Shown here in pieces: positions 1 through 7,722 of a DNA stretch of 25,713 nt. Numbering within the stretch: the stretch's first letter is position 1; every line of letters begins with the position of its first letter. The stretch lies in the NCBI GenBank assembly GCA_947442255.1, contig CANEVO010000058.1, positions 1 to 25,713 of the forward strand, in the 5' to 3' direction. The notes beneath the pieces are model-generated. The model saw nothing but the letters and a program-made list of their open reading frames with translations. It had not been told where the DNA came from and ran no database searches. The stretch comes from Opitutia bacterium (GTDB lineage Bacteria > Verrucomicrobiota > Verrucomicrobiae > Opitutales > Opitutaceae). The translations under genes were made by a program, and so were the position numbers.

Positions 1-164
1 GCCCCGTGAACTACGCCCAACTTCCTGCTGCCTCGACTCCGGTCGGCCTCCGGCCTCCTCCGTCGGGACAGCTTTTACGACAACCGATAAATCAACCCAT
101 AACAACATCCCGGACTAACACTCGGGGTGGCTCAAAAAGTTGAGGCCGGTCACCTGCGGATATC

Positions 165-187
165 GTAAGCGCGCTGGGCGCGCTTAC
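165..187. repeat. Perfect 10-3-10 hairpin of the GC-NNN-GC family
   Basis: The left arm GTAAGCGCGC pairs perfectly with 178-187 across the loop TGG. The loop is closed by GC on both sides, as in the hairpins at 2510-2530, 23349-23454 and 24241-24263, although the arm sequence is different. No poly-T tail follows, so it is not an obvious terminator. Confidence 0.7.
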
Positions 188-189
188 CG

Positions 190-283
190 TTCGGAGTTCT
201 GGGTTCGGAGTTCAGAGTTTGGAGTCGTGGCCGGGATCGGCCCAACCCAGAACCCAGAACCCGCGACGCGGAACCCCAAACTC
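190..283. repeat. Degenerate inverted repeat of GTTCTGGGTT-type units
   Basis: The left part (about 190-222) has the units GTTCTGGGTT and GAGTTTGGAG. The right part (about 244-283) carries their complements, with AACCCAGAACCC repeated and ending in CCCCAAACTC. The arms are imperfect and separated by about 20 nt. This looks like a low-complexity intergenic repeat; it has no terminal direct repeats or transposase. Confidence 0.5.
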
Positions 284-305
284 AGCCGGCGTGGCCCGCT
301 GCTGT

Positions 306-563
306 TCAGGCGGCGACGGCCTTGCGGAGTGGGGCGGTGGATGCAGCCTTTGCGGCATCGGCGGCGAGGGTGGCGAAGAAGGAATCGCGACGATCGCGGG
401 CCACCTCGACGTCCTTGGTCCCCAGCGAGCGGCGAATGCGCTCTTTCGTGAAGGGCGTGGGGTGGATGGTGTAGTGCAGGAACCAGGTGCCGTGATTGTT
501 CCAGAGATGGTGGTTCTGGTTTTCAGCGCGGACGCGGATGCCGGGGAGGGAGGATATGTTCAT
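306..563 (-). CDS. Small protein resembling the N-terminus of a tyrosine recombinase
   Basis: An 85-residue protein with ATG start at 563. The central part (about residues 20-60: NHHLWNNHGTWFLHYTIHPT, then TKERIRRSLGT and a DVEVARDRRD stretch) resembles the short N-terminal arm-type region of tyrosine recombinases, but there is no catalytic domain (no R..H-x-x-R..Y). It may be a stand-alone DNA-binding-like relic or a conserved small protein of this lineage. The likeness is from pattern memory, not a search. Its leader carries a strong intrinsic terminator (605-640) only about 50 nt upstream of the start, with a possible folded RNA before that, so the gene could be controlled by attenuation. 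Alternatively the terminator simply ends the DUF3500 transcript. Confidence 0.6.
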   Translation of the reverse strand: MNISSLPGIRVRAENQNHHLWNNHGTWFLHYTIHPTPFTKERIRRSLGTKDVEVARDRRDSFFATLAADAAKAASTAPLRKAVAA

Positions 564-604
564 GATGCGTGATGTTCTTTGTGGGAGTTATCGCGCAGCA
601 GGTT

Positions 605-640
605 GAAAACAAAAAACCGACCTGAGCATCAGGTCGGTTT
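605..640 (-). terminator. Strong intrinsic terminator, minus strand
   Basis: A perfect 12-bp stem (614-625 with 629-640, 3-nt loop 626-628) is followed on the minus strand by TTTTTTGTTTTC (down to about 602). It would stop transcription arriving from the DUF3500 gene at 898-1923. Its position about 50 nt upstream of the small gene at 306-563 also allows a role as an attenuator. On the + strand it has only a three-T tail. Confidence 0.8.
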
Positions 641-897
641 CGTCTTCGGGAGCGTTCTTGGTTCGCCGCCCCCATGGGCTGCGCACATCCGGGGTTTCCC
701 CCGATCCACCGTGGCCGCTCCCGGCCCGGTTGGCGGAGCCGGCTTTTTAGGGCCAGCTCGTTCCTGATGCAGGGGCGAACGTGGCGGGACCTTTTTTATC
801 CGTCCAGTCTTTTTTTACGTGATCCTCGTTTGCGCCGGGGACTGCGCTGGTCGCCGGGTTCGGCGACCGGCGGCGAATCGCGGCGGCGGTGACGCGA
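641..897 (-). other. Non-coding stretch with a possible structured RNA (661-780)
   Basis: No convincing gene. On the minus strand the segment 780 to 661 is closed by a perfect 7-bp stem (GTTCGCC at its 5' end, GGCGAAC at its 3' end), with a possible extra GCAG/CTGC pairing inside and a GGGG-GAAA-CCCC tetraloop hairpin. It is followed 20 nt later by the strong terminator at 605-640. This is the order of a leader RNA or small RNA. It does not match the consensus, as I remember it, of SRP RNA, tmRNA, RNase P RNA or the common riboswitches, so the call is only that the segment may fold. Confidence 0.25.
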
Positions 898-1923
898 CTA
901 CTTGGCGTGGCTCTTTTCGTAATGCTCGCGGAGCAGGTCGCGGCCGAAGTCGTTCTTGAATTCGCGAAACACGGAATGGACGTGGTTGCCGTTGTTCTGG
1001 GTGTTGTCGAATTCGATCAGGAACGTGGGTCCCTGGATGCGATAGTAGTGGAGGTCGCCGCGATTGAGGCCGCCGGCCCAGGCGAAGTTCAGGCCGTTGA
1101 CGCCTGCGGCGGTGATAGCTGCGAGCGTCTCATCCGCCAACTCGGCCCGATGCCGGCCCGTGTACAATTTCACCAGGGCCAGCAACTGCGCGGACTGCGC
1201 GGGCGTGAGCTGGGCGGCGCTGAGGCCCGTGGGACTCAGCGGGTTGATGCGCTTCTGGTTGCTGGTGACGATCTCGGAGGGCGCCTTGGTGTCGATCAGG
1301 GCGGCTTTCAACTGCGCGGCATCGAGTGATTTCACGAGCGCGCGGCCGAGGTCTTCCTCTTCGCCGAGCACGCGCTCGCCCTGGCGTGGCCCGCTCCGCA
1401 CTTCGGCGGGATTGCTGCCGATGAAGGACGGCACGAACTTGACGTGGGAGCTGTCGGCGACCGTGAAATTGAAGGAGAGATGATGCCCTTCAAAGCGCCA
1501 GCCCCACGGTTGGTCGGCGGCGGGCGTGCCAAAGATGGTCACGAAATAAAGCTCGGGATCGCGCCGGCCGGGAGGGGAGTTGTTCTCCAGTTCGCGGAGG
1601 ACGTTCTCCAGCGAGATGATGGCCTCGGCGCGGGCGAGTCCCGCGTGGCTCAAGCCCGTGCGCAACAAGGCGCGGGCGAGGTCCTGCTGCTTTCGATCCA
1701 TTTGCTTGAGCGGCAGACCCTGCCGGGGCACGGGAGTGAAGAACCAGTTTTCCCGCTCGGGATCGGCCAGCGTGAAGGTCGCCTGCTTCTTTTGGGCCGC
1801 CGAAAGCGATTCGAGCCACCCCTGGGCGGCAGTGAGCATATCCGTGGCGGGAGCGTGCGCGCGGGCGACAAGGCCCGGGAAAATAAGTACAGCAATTAGC
1901 AGCAGGCGTGGGGTGGGGCGCAT
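898..1923 (-). CDS. Secreted DUF3500 family protein
   Basis: A 341-residue protein. The start at 1923 is chosen because MRPTPRLLLIAVLIFPGL begins a clear signal peptide ending near ARA-HA; the frame stays open 26 codons further upstream but that part is low-quality. DUF3500 hallmarks are visible: PWGWRFEGHHLSFNFT near the middle and, toward the C-terminus, PTFLIEFDNTQNNGNHVHS followed by VFREFKNDFG and a final LLREHY. The biochemical role of DUF3500 proteins is not established. The protein is probably exported. The gene is divergent from the IscA-like gene, ends in TAG, and is followed on its own strand by the terminator at 605-640. Confidence 0.85.
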   Translation of the reverse strand: MRPTPRLLLIAVLIFPGLVARAHAPATDMLTAAQGWLESLSAAQKKQATFTLADPERENWFFTPVPRQGLPLKQMDRKQQDLARALLRTGLSHAGLARAEAIISLENVLRELENNSPPGRRDPELYFVTIFGTPAADQPWGWRFEGHHLSFNFTVADSSHVKFVPSFIGSNPAEVRSGPRQGERVLGEEEDLGRALVKSLDAAQLKAALIDTKAPSEIVTSNQKRINPLSPTGLSAAQLTPAQSAQLLALVKLYTGRHRAELADETLAAITAAGVNGLNFAWAGGLNRGDLHYYRIQGPTFLIEFDNTQNNGNHVHSVFREFKNDFGRDLLREHYEKSHAK

Positions 1924-2085
1924 GCCGTGGATTGAGCGCCAATCTCGGGGGCGTGCAAGCGACGAAACGGGCCCGCGCCCGGGAGCACCCTCGCACGCCA
2001 TCCCGCGGACCCGACCAGGAATCTCGCACGGATCATGCCGCGTGAAAAAGTTGCGCTCGGCAGCGGGGTGGTTTTGGTGAGCGTA

Positions 2086-2496
2086 ATGGAATCAGTCCTC
2101 GCCCCAAGCGTGTCCCCGGCCAGTGGTGCCGACGGCTTAGCGTTACCCGAGGGCGTGCGGGAGGGAAATGAGAACCTCGTCCTGCTCACCGCCCCTGCCG
2201 GCACGAAGGTCAACGCCCTCATCGCCCGCGAAAACCAGGGCGAGTTCCTGCGCGTGGCCATCACCGGCGGCGGCTGCAACGGACTCAGCTACAAGATGAA
2301 ATTCGTCCCGGCGCCGAAGCGCGGCGACATCCTCGTCCGGACGGGCGGTGTCCGGGTGGTGGTGGACAGCAAGAGCGCCCTCTACCTCAAAGGCACTCAT
2401 CTAGACTATTCCAACGCGCTGGTCGCCGGCGGCTTCAAGTTCAGCAACCCGAACGCGAAGGCCAGTTGCTCCTGCGGGGAGAGCTTCAGTGTATAG
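2086..2496 (+). CDS. IscA/ErpA-type iron-sulfur cluster assembly protein
   Basis: A 136-residue A-type Fe-S carrier. The three conserved cysteines are present: C64 in GGGCNGLSY, and C128 and C130 in the C-terminal CSCGESF. Their spacing (64 residues, then 2) equals that of IscA C35/C99/C101. The segment SALYLKGTHLDY with FKFSNPNA before the last cysteines is typical. The core begins near residue 29, so there is an N-terminal extension. ATG 2086 is preferred with a weak GGTGAG upstream; ATG 2035 and GTG 2155 are in-frame alternatives. A-type carriers bind and pass Fe-S clusters to apoproteins in the cytosol. No other isc, suf or nif gene is nearby, so assignment to IscA, ErpA or SufA is not possible from context. 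Confidence 0.88.
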   Translation: MESVLAPSVSPASGADGLALPEGVREGNENLVLLTAPAGTKVNALIARENQGEFLRVAITGGGCNGLSYKMKFVPAPKRGDILVRTGGVRVVVDSKSALYLKGTHLDYSNALVAGGFKFSNPNAKASCSCGESFSV

Positions 2497-2509
2497 ACCT
2501 GTCACCCGG

Positions 2510-2530
2510 GGCTTTCGCGCGGCGAAAACC
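2510..2530. repeat. 21-nt 9-3-9 hairpin of the GC-NNN-GC family
   Basis: The left arm GGCTTTCGC (2510-2518) and right arm GCGAAAACC (2522-2530) pair 8 of 9 across the loop GCG. It is nearly the same sequence as the hairpin at 23349-23369. It lies 13 nt after the stop of the Fe-S carrier gene, in the 98-nt gap before infC. Confidence 0.65.
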
Positions 2531-2594
2531 CTTGCTCCCATGCGCCCTCCCGGCGAAAAATCACTCTGATCTAACTCCGTACAAATCTTATTTG

Positions 2595-3293
2595 ATGGCC
2601 AATTCGTTTCCTCCCGCCGGAGGCGGCACCCGCTCCGGCAATTACCCGCGTCGCAATGTCGACCCGTTTGCGGCCATCCGCCGTAACCATCGAATCAAGG
2701 TCCCGCAGGTCCGCGTCATTTCCCCCGAGGGCAAGCAGCTCGGCATCCTGGACACGGCGAAGGCGGTGCATCTCGCGCTCGAGAACGGACTCGATTTGGT
2801 CGAGGTCGCGCCGAACGCCACCCCGCCCGTCTGCCGGATCATGGATTTCGGCAAGTACGTGTACGAGGAGCAGAAGAAGCACTCCCACGTGAAGGCCGTC
2901 GCGAGCAAGATCAAGGAGATCGAGTTCACGGCGCGCATCGAGCATCACGACTACGAGACGAAGCTGCGCCACGCCGAGGAATTTCTCGATCATGGCAATA
3001 AGGTGAAAATGCGGCTCAAGTTCCGCGGCCGCGAAATGGCGCACACCGAGCTGGGCTTCGGCGTCATGAAGCGGGCCGTGACCGCCCTCGCCACGATGGG
3101 TCATCCCGATGCCGATCCCAAGCTGATCGGGCGCAACATTCACGTCATGCTCACCCCCCTCTCGCCGAACAAGCGGAAGCCGAAGTTCCATGTCCGCAGC
3201 GACGAGGAAGAGGCGGCGAACCGGGCGGAGCACGAGGCCGAGCAGCGCGGCACGACCGATTCGGGTTCGAATCCGCCGCCTGCCAAGGCCTGA
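2595..3293 (+). CDS. infC: Translation initiation factor IF-3
   Basis: A 232-residue IF-3. The N-terminal domain is at about residues 28-98 (RNHRIKVPQVRVISPEGKQL, then LDLVEVAPNATPPVCRIMDF with GKYVYE). The C-terminal domain is at about 100-190 (KIKEIEF, HDYETKLRHAEEFL, KVKMRLKFRGREM). IF-3 binds the 30S subunit, blocks 50S joining and monitors start-codon selection. It has a charged, probably disordered C-terminal tail of about 35 residues. The start is an ordinary ATG at 2595, not the rare AUU used for autoregulation in enterobacteria; no Shine-Dalgarno sequence is visible. The usual partners rpmI and rplT do not follow; a cell-wall amidase starts 13 nt downstream. Confidence 0.96.
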   Translation: MANSFPPAGGGTRSGNYPRRNVDPFAAIRRNHRIKVPQVRVISPEGKQLGILDTAKAVHLALENGLDLVEVAPNATPPVCRIMDFGKYVYEEQKKHSHVKAVASKIKEIEFTARIEHHDYETKLRHAEEFLDHGNKVKMRLKFRGREMAHTELGFGVMKRAVTALATMGHPDADPKLIGRNIHVMLTPLSPNKRKPKFHVRSDEEEAANRAEHEAEQRGTTDSGSNPPPAKA

Positions 3294-3305
3294 GTAGCCG
3301 CCGCC

Positions 3306-4379
3306 ATGGCACCGGCGGCCCACGTCTCCCGCCTGTTGGCAATCCTAGGCGTGGCCGTACTGGCTCACGCCGGGATGGAAGCCGCCGGCGAACCTGCGGT
3401 CCGTTCCGCGCCCTTGCGGCCGGGTGCCACCTCGCCCGCGCTTTCGAGCGCCACCGCGAGCAAGCTGAAGGGGCGAAAATTGGAGACGCTCGAGTATGTG
3501 AACCTTGCCGAGGTCGCCGCCGAACTGGGCTTGAAGTTCCGTTGGGTGGAGCGGCGGCACAAAGCCGTCCTCACCGGGCCTTCGATTCAGGCGGAGATCG
3601 AGGCGGATACCCGTGACGTCACGATCAACGGCCTGCGCGTCTTTCTCGGCGACCCGGCGCTTGATGCCGATGGCCGGCTGTATGTGAGCCGGGTTGACTA
3701 TGAGCGCTGCCTGACGCCCCGCCTACGGCCGGGCCATGGCGTCGCGCCACGGAGTTCGCCGAAGGTCATTGTGCTCGATCCCGGCCATGGCGGGCGGGAC
3801 AACGGCACGAGCGTGAACGAGAAAATCTACGCGCTGGATGTGGCCCGCCGGGCCCAGAAAATCCTCGTGGCGGCCGGCTACCAGGTTATCCTGACCCGGG
3901 ATGAAGATCGGTTCTTGGAGCTGAAAGAGCGGGCGTTGATCGCCAACACCGCCAACGCGGATTTATTCCTCAGTATTCATTTCAACGCGCTGCCGAAGGA
4001 TTCGAAGACCTCGGGTATCGAGGTGTTCTCGTTTGCCCCGCGTTACCAGCGCTCGGCCAATGCGTGGAGCCCGCGAATGAAGGACGATACCGAGGATTTC
4101 GCGTCGCCGGTGAACCAGTTCGACCACTGGAGTTCCGCGCTGGCCCAAGCCGTCCATGGCCGCCTCATCCGGGAGCTGAAGGCGATCGATCGGGGCGCGA
4201 AACTGGCTCACTGGGGTGTCCTGCGCCCGCTGCAATGCCCGGGCATCCTTGTCGAGTGCGGCTTCCTCACGAGCGAGGCTGAGGCGCGCAAGATCGCAAC
4301 GCCCTCCTACCGGCAGGAGCTCGCGGAAGGCCTGGCGGCGGGCGTGCGACAGTATGCGGGCCTGCTCAAGGGGCCCTGA
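3306..4379 (+). CDS. N-acetylmuramoyl-L-alanine amidase (Amidase_3, AmiC type)
   Basis: A 357-residue exported zinc amidase that cleaves the bond between N-acetylmuramic acid and the stem peptide in peptidoglycan. Residues about 1-27 form a signal peptide. A stalk-like domain resembling the copper amine oxidase N-terminal fold spans about 58-130 (YVNLAEVAAELGLKFRWVER). The catalytic domain runs from about 150 to the end, with the zinc-site motifs VLDPGHGGRDNGT, the glutamate after it, SIHFNA, and the catalytic glutamate in ILVECGFLTS. ATG 3306 lies 13 nt after the infC stop, suggesting cotranscription. It is likely involved in cell separation or wall turnover in the periplasm. Confidence 0.94.
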   Translation: MAPAAHVSRLLAILGVAVLAHAGMEAAGEPAVRSAPLRPGATSPALSSATASKLKGRKLETLEYVNLAEVAAELGLKFRWVERRHKAVLTGPSIQAEIEADTRDVTINGLRVFLGDPALDADGRLYVSRVDYERCLTPRLRPGHGVAPRSSPKVIVLDPGHGGRDNGTSVNEKIYALDVARRAQKILVAAGYQVILTRDEDRFLELKERALIANTANADLFLSIHFNALPKDSKTSGIEVFSFAPRYQRSANAWSPRMKDDTEDFASPVNQFDHWSSALAQAVHGRLIRELKAIDRGAKLAHWGVLRPLQCPGILVECGFLTSEAEARKIATPSYRQELAEGLAAGVRQYAGLLKGP

Positions 4380-4449
4380 CGATTCGGCCCGATGGCGGCG
4401 GCAATTCTTCGCTTCGCCTGCGCTGGTAAAGGTGTCTAAGATTGGCCGC

Positions 4450-5514
4450 ATGTCTTTTCGTGCCCGGCTTGGCTTCGCTTCCATCCTGTTCTTCGCCGCG
4501 GCAGCCCCCACCTTGCAGGCCTGGGATGTGGACGGGCATCGGATGGTGAACCGTTTCGCGCTGGAGGCATTGCCCCGGGATTTCCCGGATTTTGTCCGGA
4601 GCGCCCCCAACGCCGAACGCATTCAGCAACTCGCCACGGTGCCCGATCGCTGGCGGAACGTGGACCCCTATCTCCGGCAGTCGGGCGGAAGCTGGAGCGA
4701 TCACTTCATCGACATCGAGGAACTGCCGCGGGCGGGACTCGATCCGCGTTCAGTGCCTTCGCTGCGATATAACTTCGTGCTGCTGTTTGCCGCCGGGCGG
4801 GTGGCTTATGCGGAAAAATTTCCCGCGATCGATCCGGCGCGGAATCTCGATCACGTGCGCGAGTGGCCGGGCTTTGCCCCGTGGGCGATCGCGGAGCACT
4901 TCCACCGGCTCCGGTCCGCCTTCGGCTATCTCAAGGCCTACGAGGATCTGGGAGGCACACCCGACGAAATCGCCAACGCCAAGGCCGACGTCGTCTATGC
5001 GATGGGCGTGGTCGGACACTACGTCGGCGACTGTGCCCAGCCACTGCACACGACGCTGAATTACAACGGGTGGGCGAGCGAGAACCCGAACGGCTACACG
5101 ACCTGGAACGGCCTGCACAGCTGGATGGACAGCGGCTTTATCAACAAAGCGGGGCTGACCTTTGCGAACATCGCGGCCCGCGTGGCGCCGGTCAGTCCGC
5201 TGGATTTGTCCCCGCGGAAGGATGGTCGGGATCCCTTCTTTGTCGCGACGATGGACTACATTCTGACGCAATGGGAACAGGTCGAGCCGCTCTACCGGCT
5301 CGAGAAGACCGGATTGCTGGGCAATGGCGATCGCCCAATCACCGCGGAAGCCCGGACGTTCTTCGAGGGGCAGTTGGTGCGCGGCGGGACGATGCTGGCC
5401 CAAGTGTGGCTGAGTGCCTGGAAATCGGCCCCGATCGACACGTTCCTCCGCACCCGGCTCGGCGAGCGCGCGGCCGGCGGTGCCAAGCCAGGCCGGGAGA
5501 AGAACACGAAGTGA
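4450..5514 (+). CDS. S1/P1 nuclease-like secreted zinc protein
   Basis: A 354-residue exported protein. ATG 4450 gives a signal peptide that would be cut after TLQA, leaving Trp as the first mature residue and His as the sixth (WDVDGH), as in P1 nuclease, where the N-terminal Trp and His6 bind zinc. Further likely ligands are in SDHFIDIEE, in VVGHYVGDCAQPLHTTLNY and in NGLHSWMD, the counterpart of the family's LHxVWD. S1/P1 enzymes cleave single-stranded nucleic acid and remove 3' phosphates; the related phospholipase C fold is less likely given these motifs. Substrate is inferred only from the family. It lies 70 nt downstream of the amidase gene and 43 nt upstream of crcB. Confidence 0.82.
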   Translation: MSFRARLGFASILFFAAAAPTLQAWDVDGHRMVNRFALEALPRDFPDFVRSAPNAERIQQLATVPDRWRNVDPYLRQSGGSWSDHFIDIEELPRAGLDPRSVPSLRYNFVLLFAAGRVAYAEKFPAIDPARNLDHVREWPGFAPWAIAEHFHRLRSAFGYLKAYEDLGGTPDEIANAKADVVYAMGVVGHYVGDCAQPLHTTLNYNGWASENPNGYTTWNGLHSWMDSGFINKAGLTFANIAARVAPVSPLDLSPRKDGRDPFFVATMDYILTQWEQVEPLYRLEKTGLLGNGDRPITAEARTFFEGQLVRGGTMLAQVWLSAWKSAPIDTFLRTRLGERAAGGAKPGREKNTK

Positions 5515-5557
5515 CCTGCTGGAATGCCGGGCCAGGGTCGCTACGCTGACCCCAACC

Positions 5558-5923
5558 ATGACCGCCCTTTCTCTCCTGCTCGTGGCGCTCGGCGGAGCGC
5601 TGGGATCGGTGGTTCGAGCGATCTTTGGCTGGTGGATTCCGGCGGGCCGGCTGCCGTGGGCGACGCTCGCGGTGAACGTCGCCGGCTCTTTTTTGATCGG
5701 GTGGCTGATGGTGAAAGTGGCGCCGCTGGGCGAGCGGGCGCTGCAGGGACAGAGCTTCGCCGTCGTGGGTTTTTGCGGCGGCTTCACGACGTTCTCCGCC
5801 TTCAGCTGGCAGACCTTCGAACAGATCCAGAAGGGCAACTGGCTGGCTGCGGCCGCCAATGTGCTGCTGTCAGTCAGCCTCTGTCTGTTTGCCATCTGGC
5901 TCGGCTGGAGGCTGGCCCGATGA
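5558..5923 (+). CDS. crcB: Fluoride ion transporter CrcB/Fluc
   Basis: A 121-residue membrane protein with four predicted transmembrane segments. Family motifs are present: GGALGSVVRAIFG near the N-terminus, NVAGSFLIGW in helix 2, and GFCGGFTTFSAFSWQTF in the third helix region with its phenylalanines lining the pore. Fluc channels work as dimers and export fluoride. No fluoride riboswitch sequence is visible in the 43-nt gap upstream. The stop overlaps the start of the next, broken gene by ATGA, pointing to an original translational coupling. Confidence 0.94.
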   Translation: MTALSLLLVALGGALGSVVRAIFGWWIPAGRLPWATLAVNVAGSFLIGWLMVKVAPLGERALQGQSFAVVGFCGGFTTFSAFSWQTFEQIQKGNWLAAAANVLLSVSLCLFAIWLGWRLAR

Positions 5924-7722
5924 AGCGGGGAAAGTCGGCGTGGCGGGCGGTGATCGCACGGGTCCTCCTCGTGGCGGGCGGGGCGTTCGCCGCCCTTCCA
6001 GCGCGGGCGGCGGCCGCGAACCGCGACGCGGAGGAAATGTCCGCGCGCCGCGTGGTCATCCTCGCCAATAGCGACGATGCCGATTCGGTCCGGATTGCGC
6101 GGCACTACGCGGAGGTCCGGGGCGTGCCCGAGGCCAATATCTTCGCCCTCAAGATGCCGCTTGGGAAATCGATTTCCTAGCGCGAGTTTGTCGCGACGAT
6201 CTGGCAGCCGCTCCTCGCCGGCCTCGTCGCTGCCCGTTGGATCGATGCCATCCCGATGGCGGCCATCGATGCGGTGGGGCGGCAGAAATATGCCCCCTAC
6301 GGGCACCGGATTGCGGCGCTCGTGGTTTGCCGCGGCGTGCCGCTCAAGATCGCCCACGATCCGGCGCTTTTCGCCGAGGTGCCCCCGTTCACGGCGCGGT
6401 CCGAATTCCGCATCAATGCCGGGGCGGTTGACGCCGAACTCAGCCTGCTCGCGCTGCCGAACTACCCGACCAACGCGTTCGTTCCGAATCCGCTGTTTCA
6501 GGATGCGAATCCCACCAAGTTTGAGCTGGGGCAGGTCGTGCGCGTGGCGCGGCTCGACGGTCCGACCGCGTGCGATGCCATGATGCTCGTCGATCGCGCG
6601 GTGGCGGCGGAACGCACGGGATTGCTGGGCCGGGCGTATGTCGATCTCAGCGACCGCGATCCGGTCGGCAACGCCTGGCTCGAGGCCGCGGCCCGTCAGC
6701 TGGGCGAACTGGGTTTCGATCCGGCGGTGGATCGCGCGCCGGCCACGATGGCGGCGGGGGCCCGCTTCGATGCGCCCGTGATCTATTTCGGCTGGTACTC
6801 AGGCAATATCGACGAGCCGTTCCTGCTGCCGGGATTCCAGTTTCCCACCGGCGCGATCGCGCTGCACATCCACAGCTATTCTGCGCTGACCCTGCGATCG
6901 GCGACCAGTGGCTGGACCGGTCCATTCGTCGCGCGCGGTGTCACTGCCACCATGGGAAATGTGAACGAGCCGTATCTTGCTTTCACGCACCAGCCGCAGT
7001 TGCTGCTGCGCGCCCTGGCCCGTGGCCAGACCCTGGCCGAGGCCGCCTACTTCGCGCTGCAGGCACTGAGCTGGCAGGCCATTCTGATTGGCGATCCCCT
7101 GTATCGTCGGTTCGCGGTTCCACTGTCCGCGCAGTTGGAAAAGACGGCGGTGCTGCCACGGGGTCTCGCCGGCTACGCGGTGCTGCGCCGCATGCACGAA
7201 CTCGACGCCGCCGGAAAATCAGCCGAGGCCACCGCGCTAGTCCGGTCGGCCGAGCGCGAGGCGCCGTCGCTCGCCGGCGGCGTGGCGCTCGCGGAGCGGC
7301 TGCGCAAGGCGGGGGACCTGAATGGCGCGGCCAACGCCCTGGGCTTCGCGCCGTTGCTGGACTCGTTTCCGTCGGACCAATGGGGACTCGCGCACGATGC
7401 CGCCGCGTTGCTGGAGGCGTGCGGGCGTCCCGCCCGTGCCCTCGAACTCTGGCGCACGCTGCTCGCCACGCCGGATCTACCGTCCGGGGTCCGCTTGCCT
7501 TGGCTGCGGGCAGCCAGCGTCGCCGCGGCCGCCGCCGGAGATGCTGCCCAAGCGGCGTTGTGGTGCGTGGAGTTCGAATTCCGGATCACGGCCCTGAAGG
7601 AAGTGAAGAAACAAATCGGGACGCAGCGATCGGGCTGCCGGGCCCCTGAGATCGTCGTTGCTACGCCTGCTTCCGCGGAGGCGCCGCGGCCGTTTACGGC
7701 CCGGCGTTCAGCGGGAATCACC
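5920..7722 (+). pseudogene. TIGR03790 family gene interrupted by an in-frame TAG
   Basis: The frame opens with ATG 5920 overlapping the crcB stop, gives a signal peptide and the family N-terminus (RRVVILANSDD, HYAEVRGVPEANIFALKMP), then meets TAG at 6178-6180 (codon 87). Immediately after it the same frame resumes with REFVATIWQPLL, WIDAIPMAAIDAVGRQ and YGHRIAALVVCRGVPLKI, and later APVIYFGWYSGN and QALSWQAILIGDPLYR, all TIGR03790-like, followed by a helical repeat-like C-terminal region. A single G-to-A change from TGG would produce this TAG. The 3' end is also unclear: the frame has no stop before running antisense through clpP to 8466, while other frames stop at 7597 and 7649. The end given here is simply the clpP boundary. 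An in-frame restart at ATG 6256 would lack the signal peptide. TAG is the ordinary stop of several genes in this window, so reassignment is unlikely. The function of the family is unknown. Confidence 0.75.

Larger units (their letters stand above)
1..305. other. Intergenic, no gene recognised
   Basis: No reading frame here looks like a protein. Frames on the + strand stay open for 35-50 codons from the left edge but have no start and no motif, so the tail of a gene or of a degraded mobile element extending in from the left cannot be excluded. The stretch carries a perfect hairpin (165-187) and a degenerate inverted repeat (190-283), listed separately. Confidence 0.5.

Noticed and set aside
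726..749. Plus-strand terminator-like hairpin followed by CTTTTTA
   Set aside because: The stem is about 6 bp with a wobble pair and no plus-strand gene ends upstream; it also lies inside the minus-strand candidate structure.
661..780. SRP RNA, tmRNA, RNase P or 6S RNA in the structured segment
   Set aside because: The conserved loops of these RNAs as I know them are absent; a GCAGCCC match to part of the SRP loop is not in the right context.
674..892. A 72-codon open frame upstream of the DUF3500 3' end
   Set aside because: Arg/Pro/Gly-rich composition with no motif, overlapping a likely non-coding structured stretch.
5515..5557. Fluoride riboswitch upstream of crcB
   Set aside because: The gap is only 43 nt, too short, and no GGCGATGG-like aptamer start is visible.
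6178..6180. Amber codon recoding (pyrrolysine or suppressor) in the TIGR03790 gene
   Set aside because: TAG ends many intact genes in this window (DUF3500, Fe-S carrier, guaD, allantoinase-like, DUF1592, DUF6941, RraA), so general amber readthrough is unlikely.
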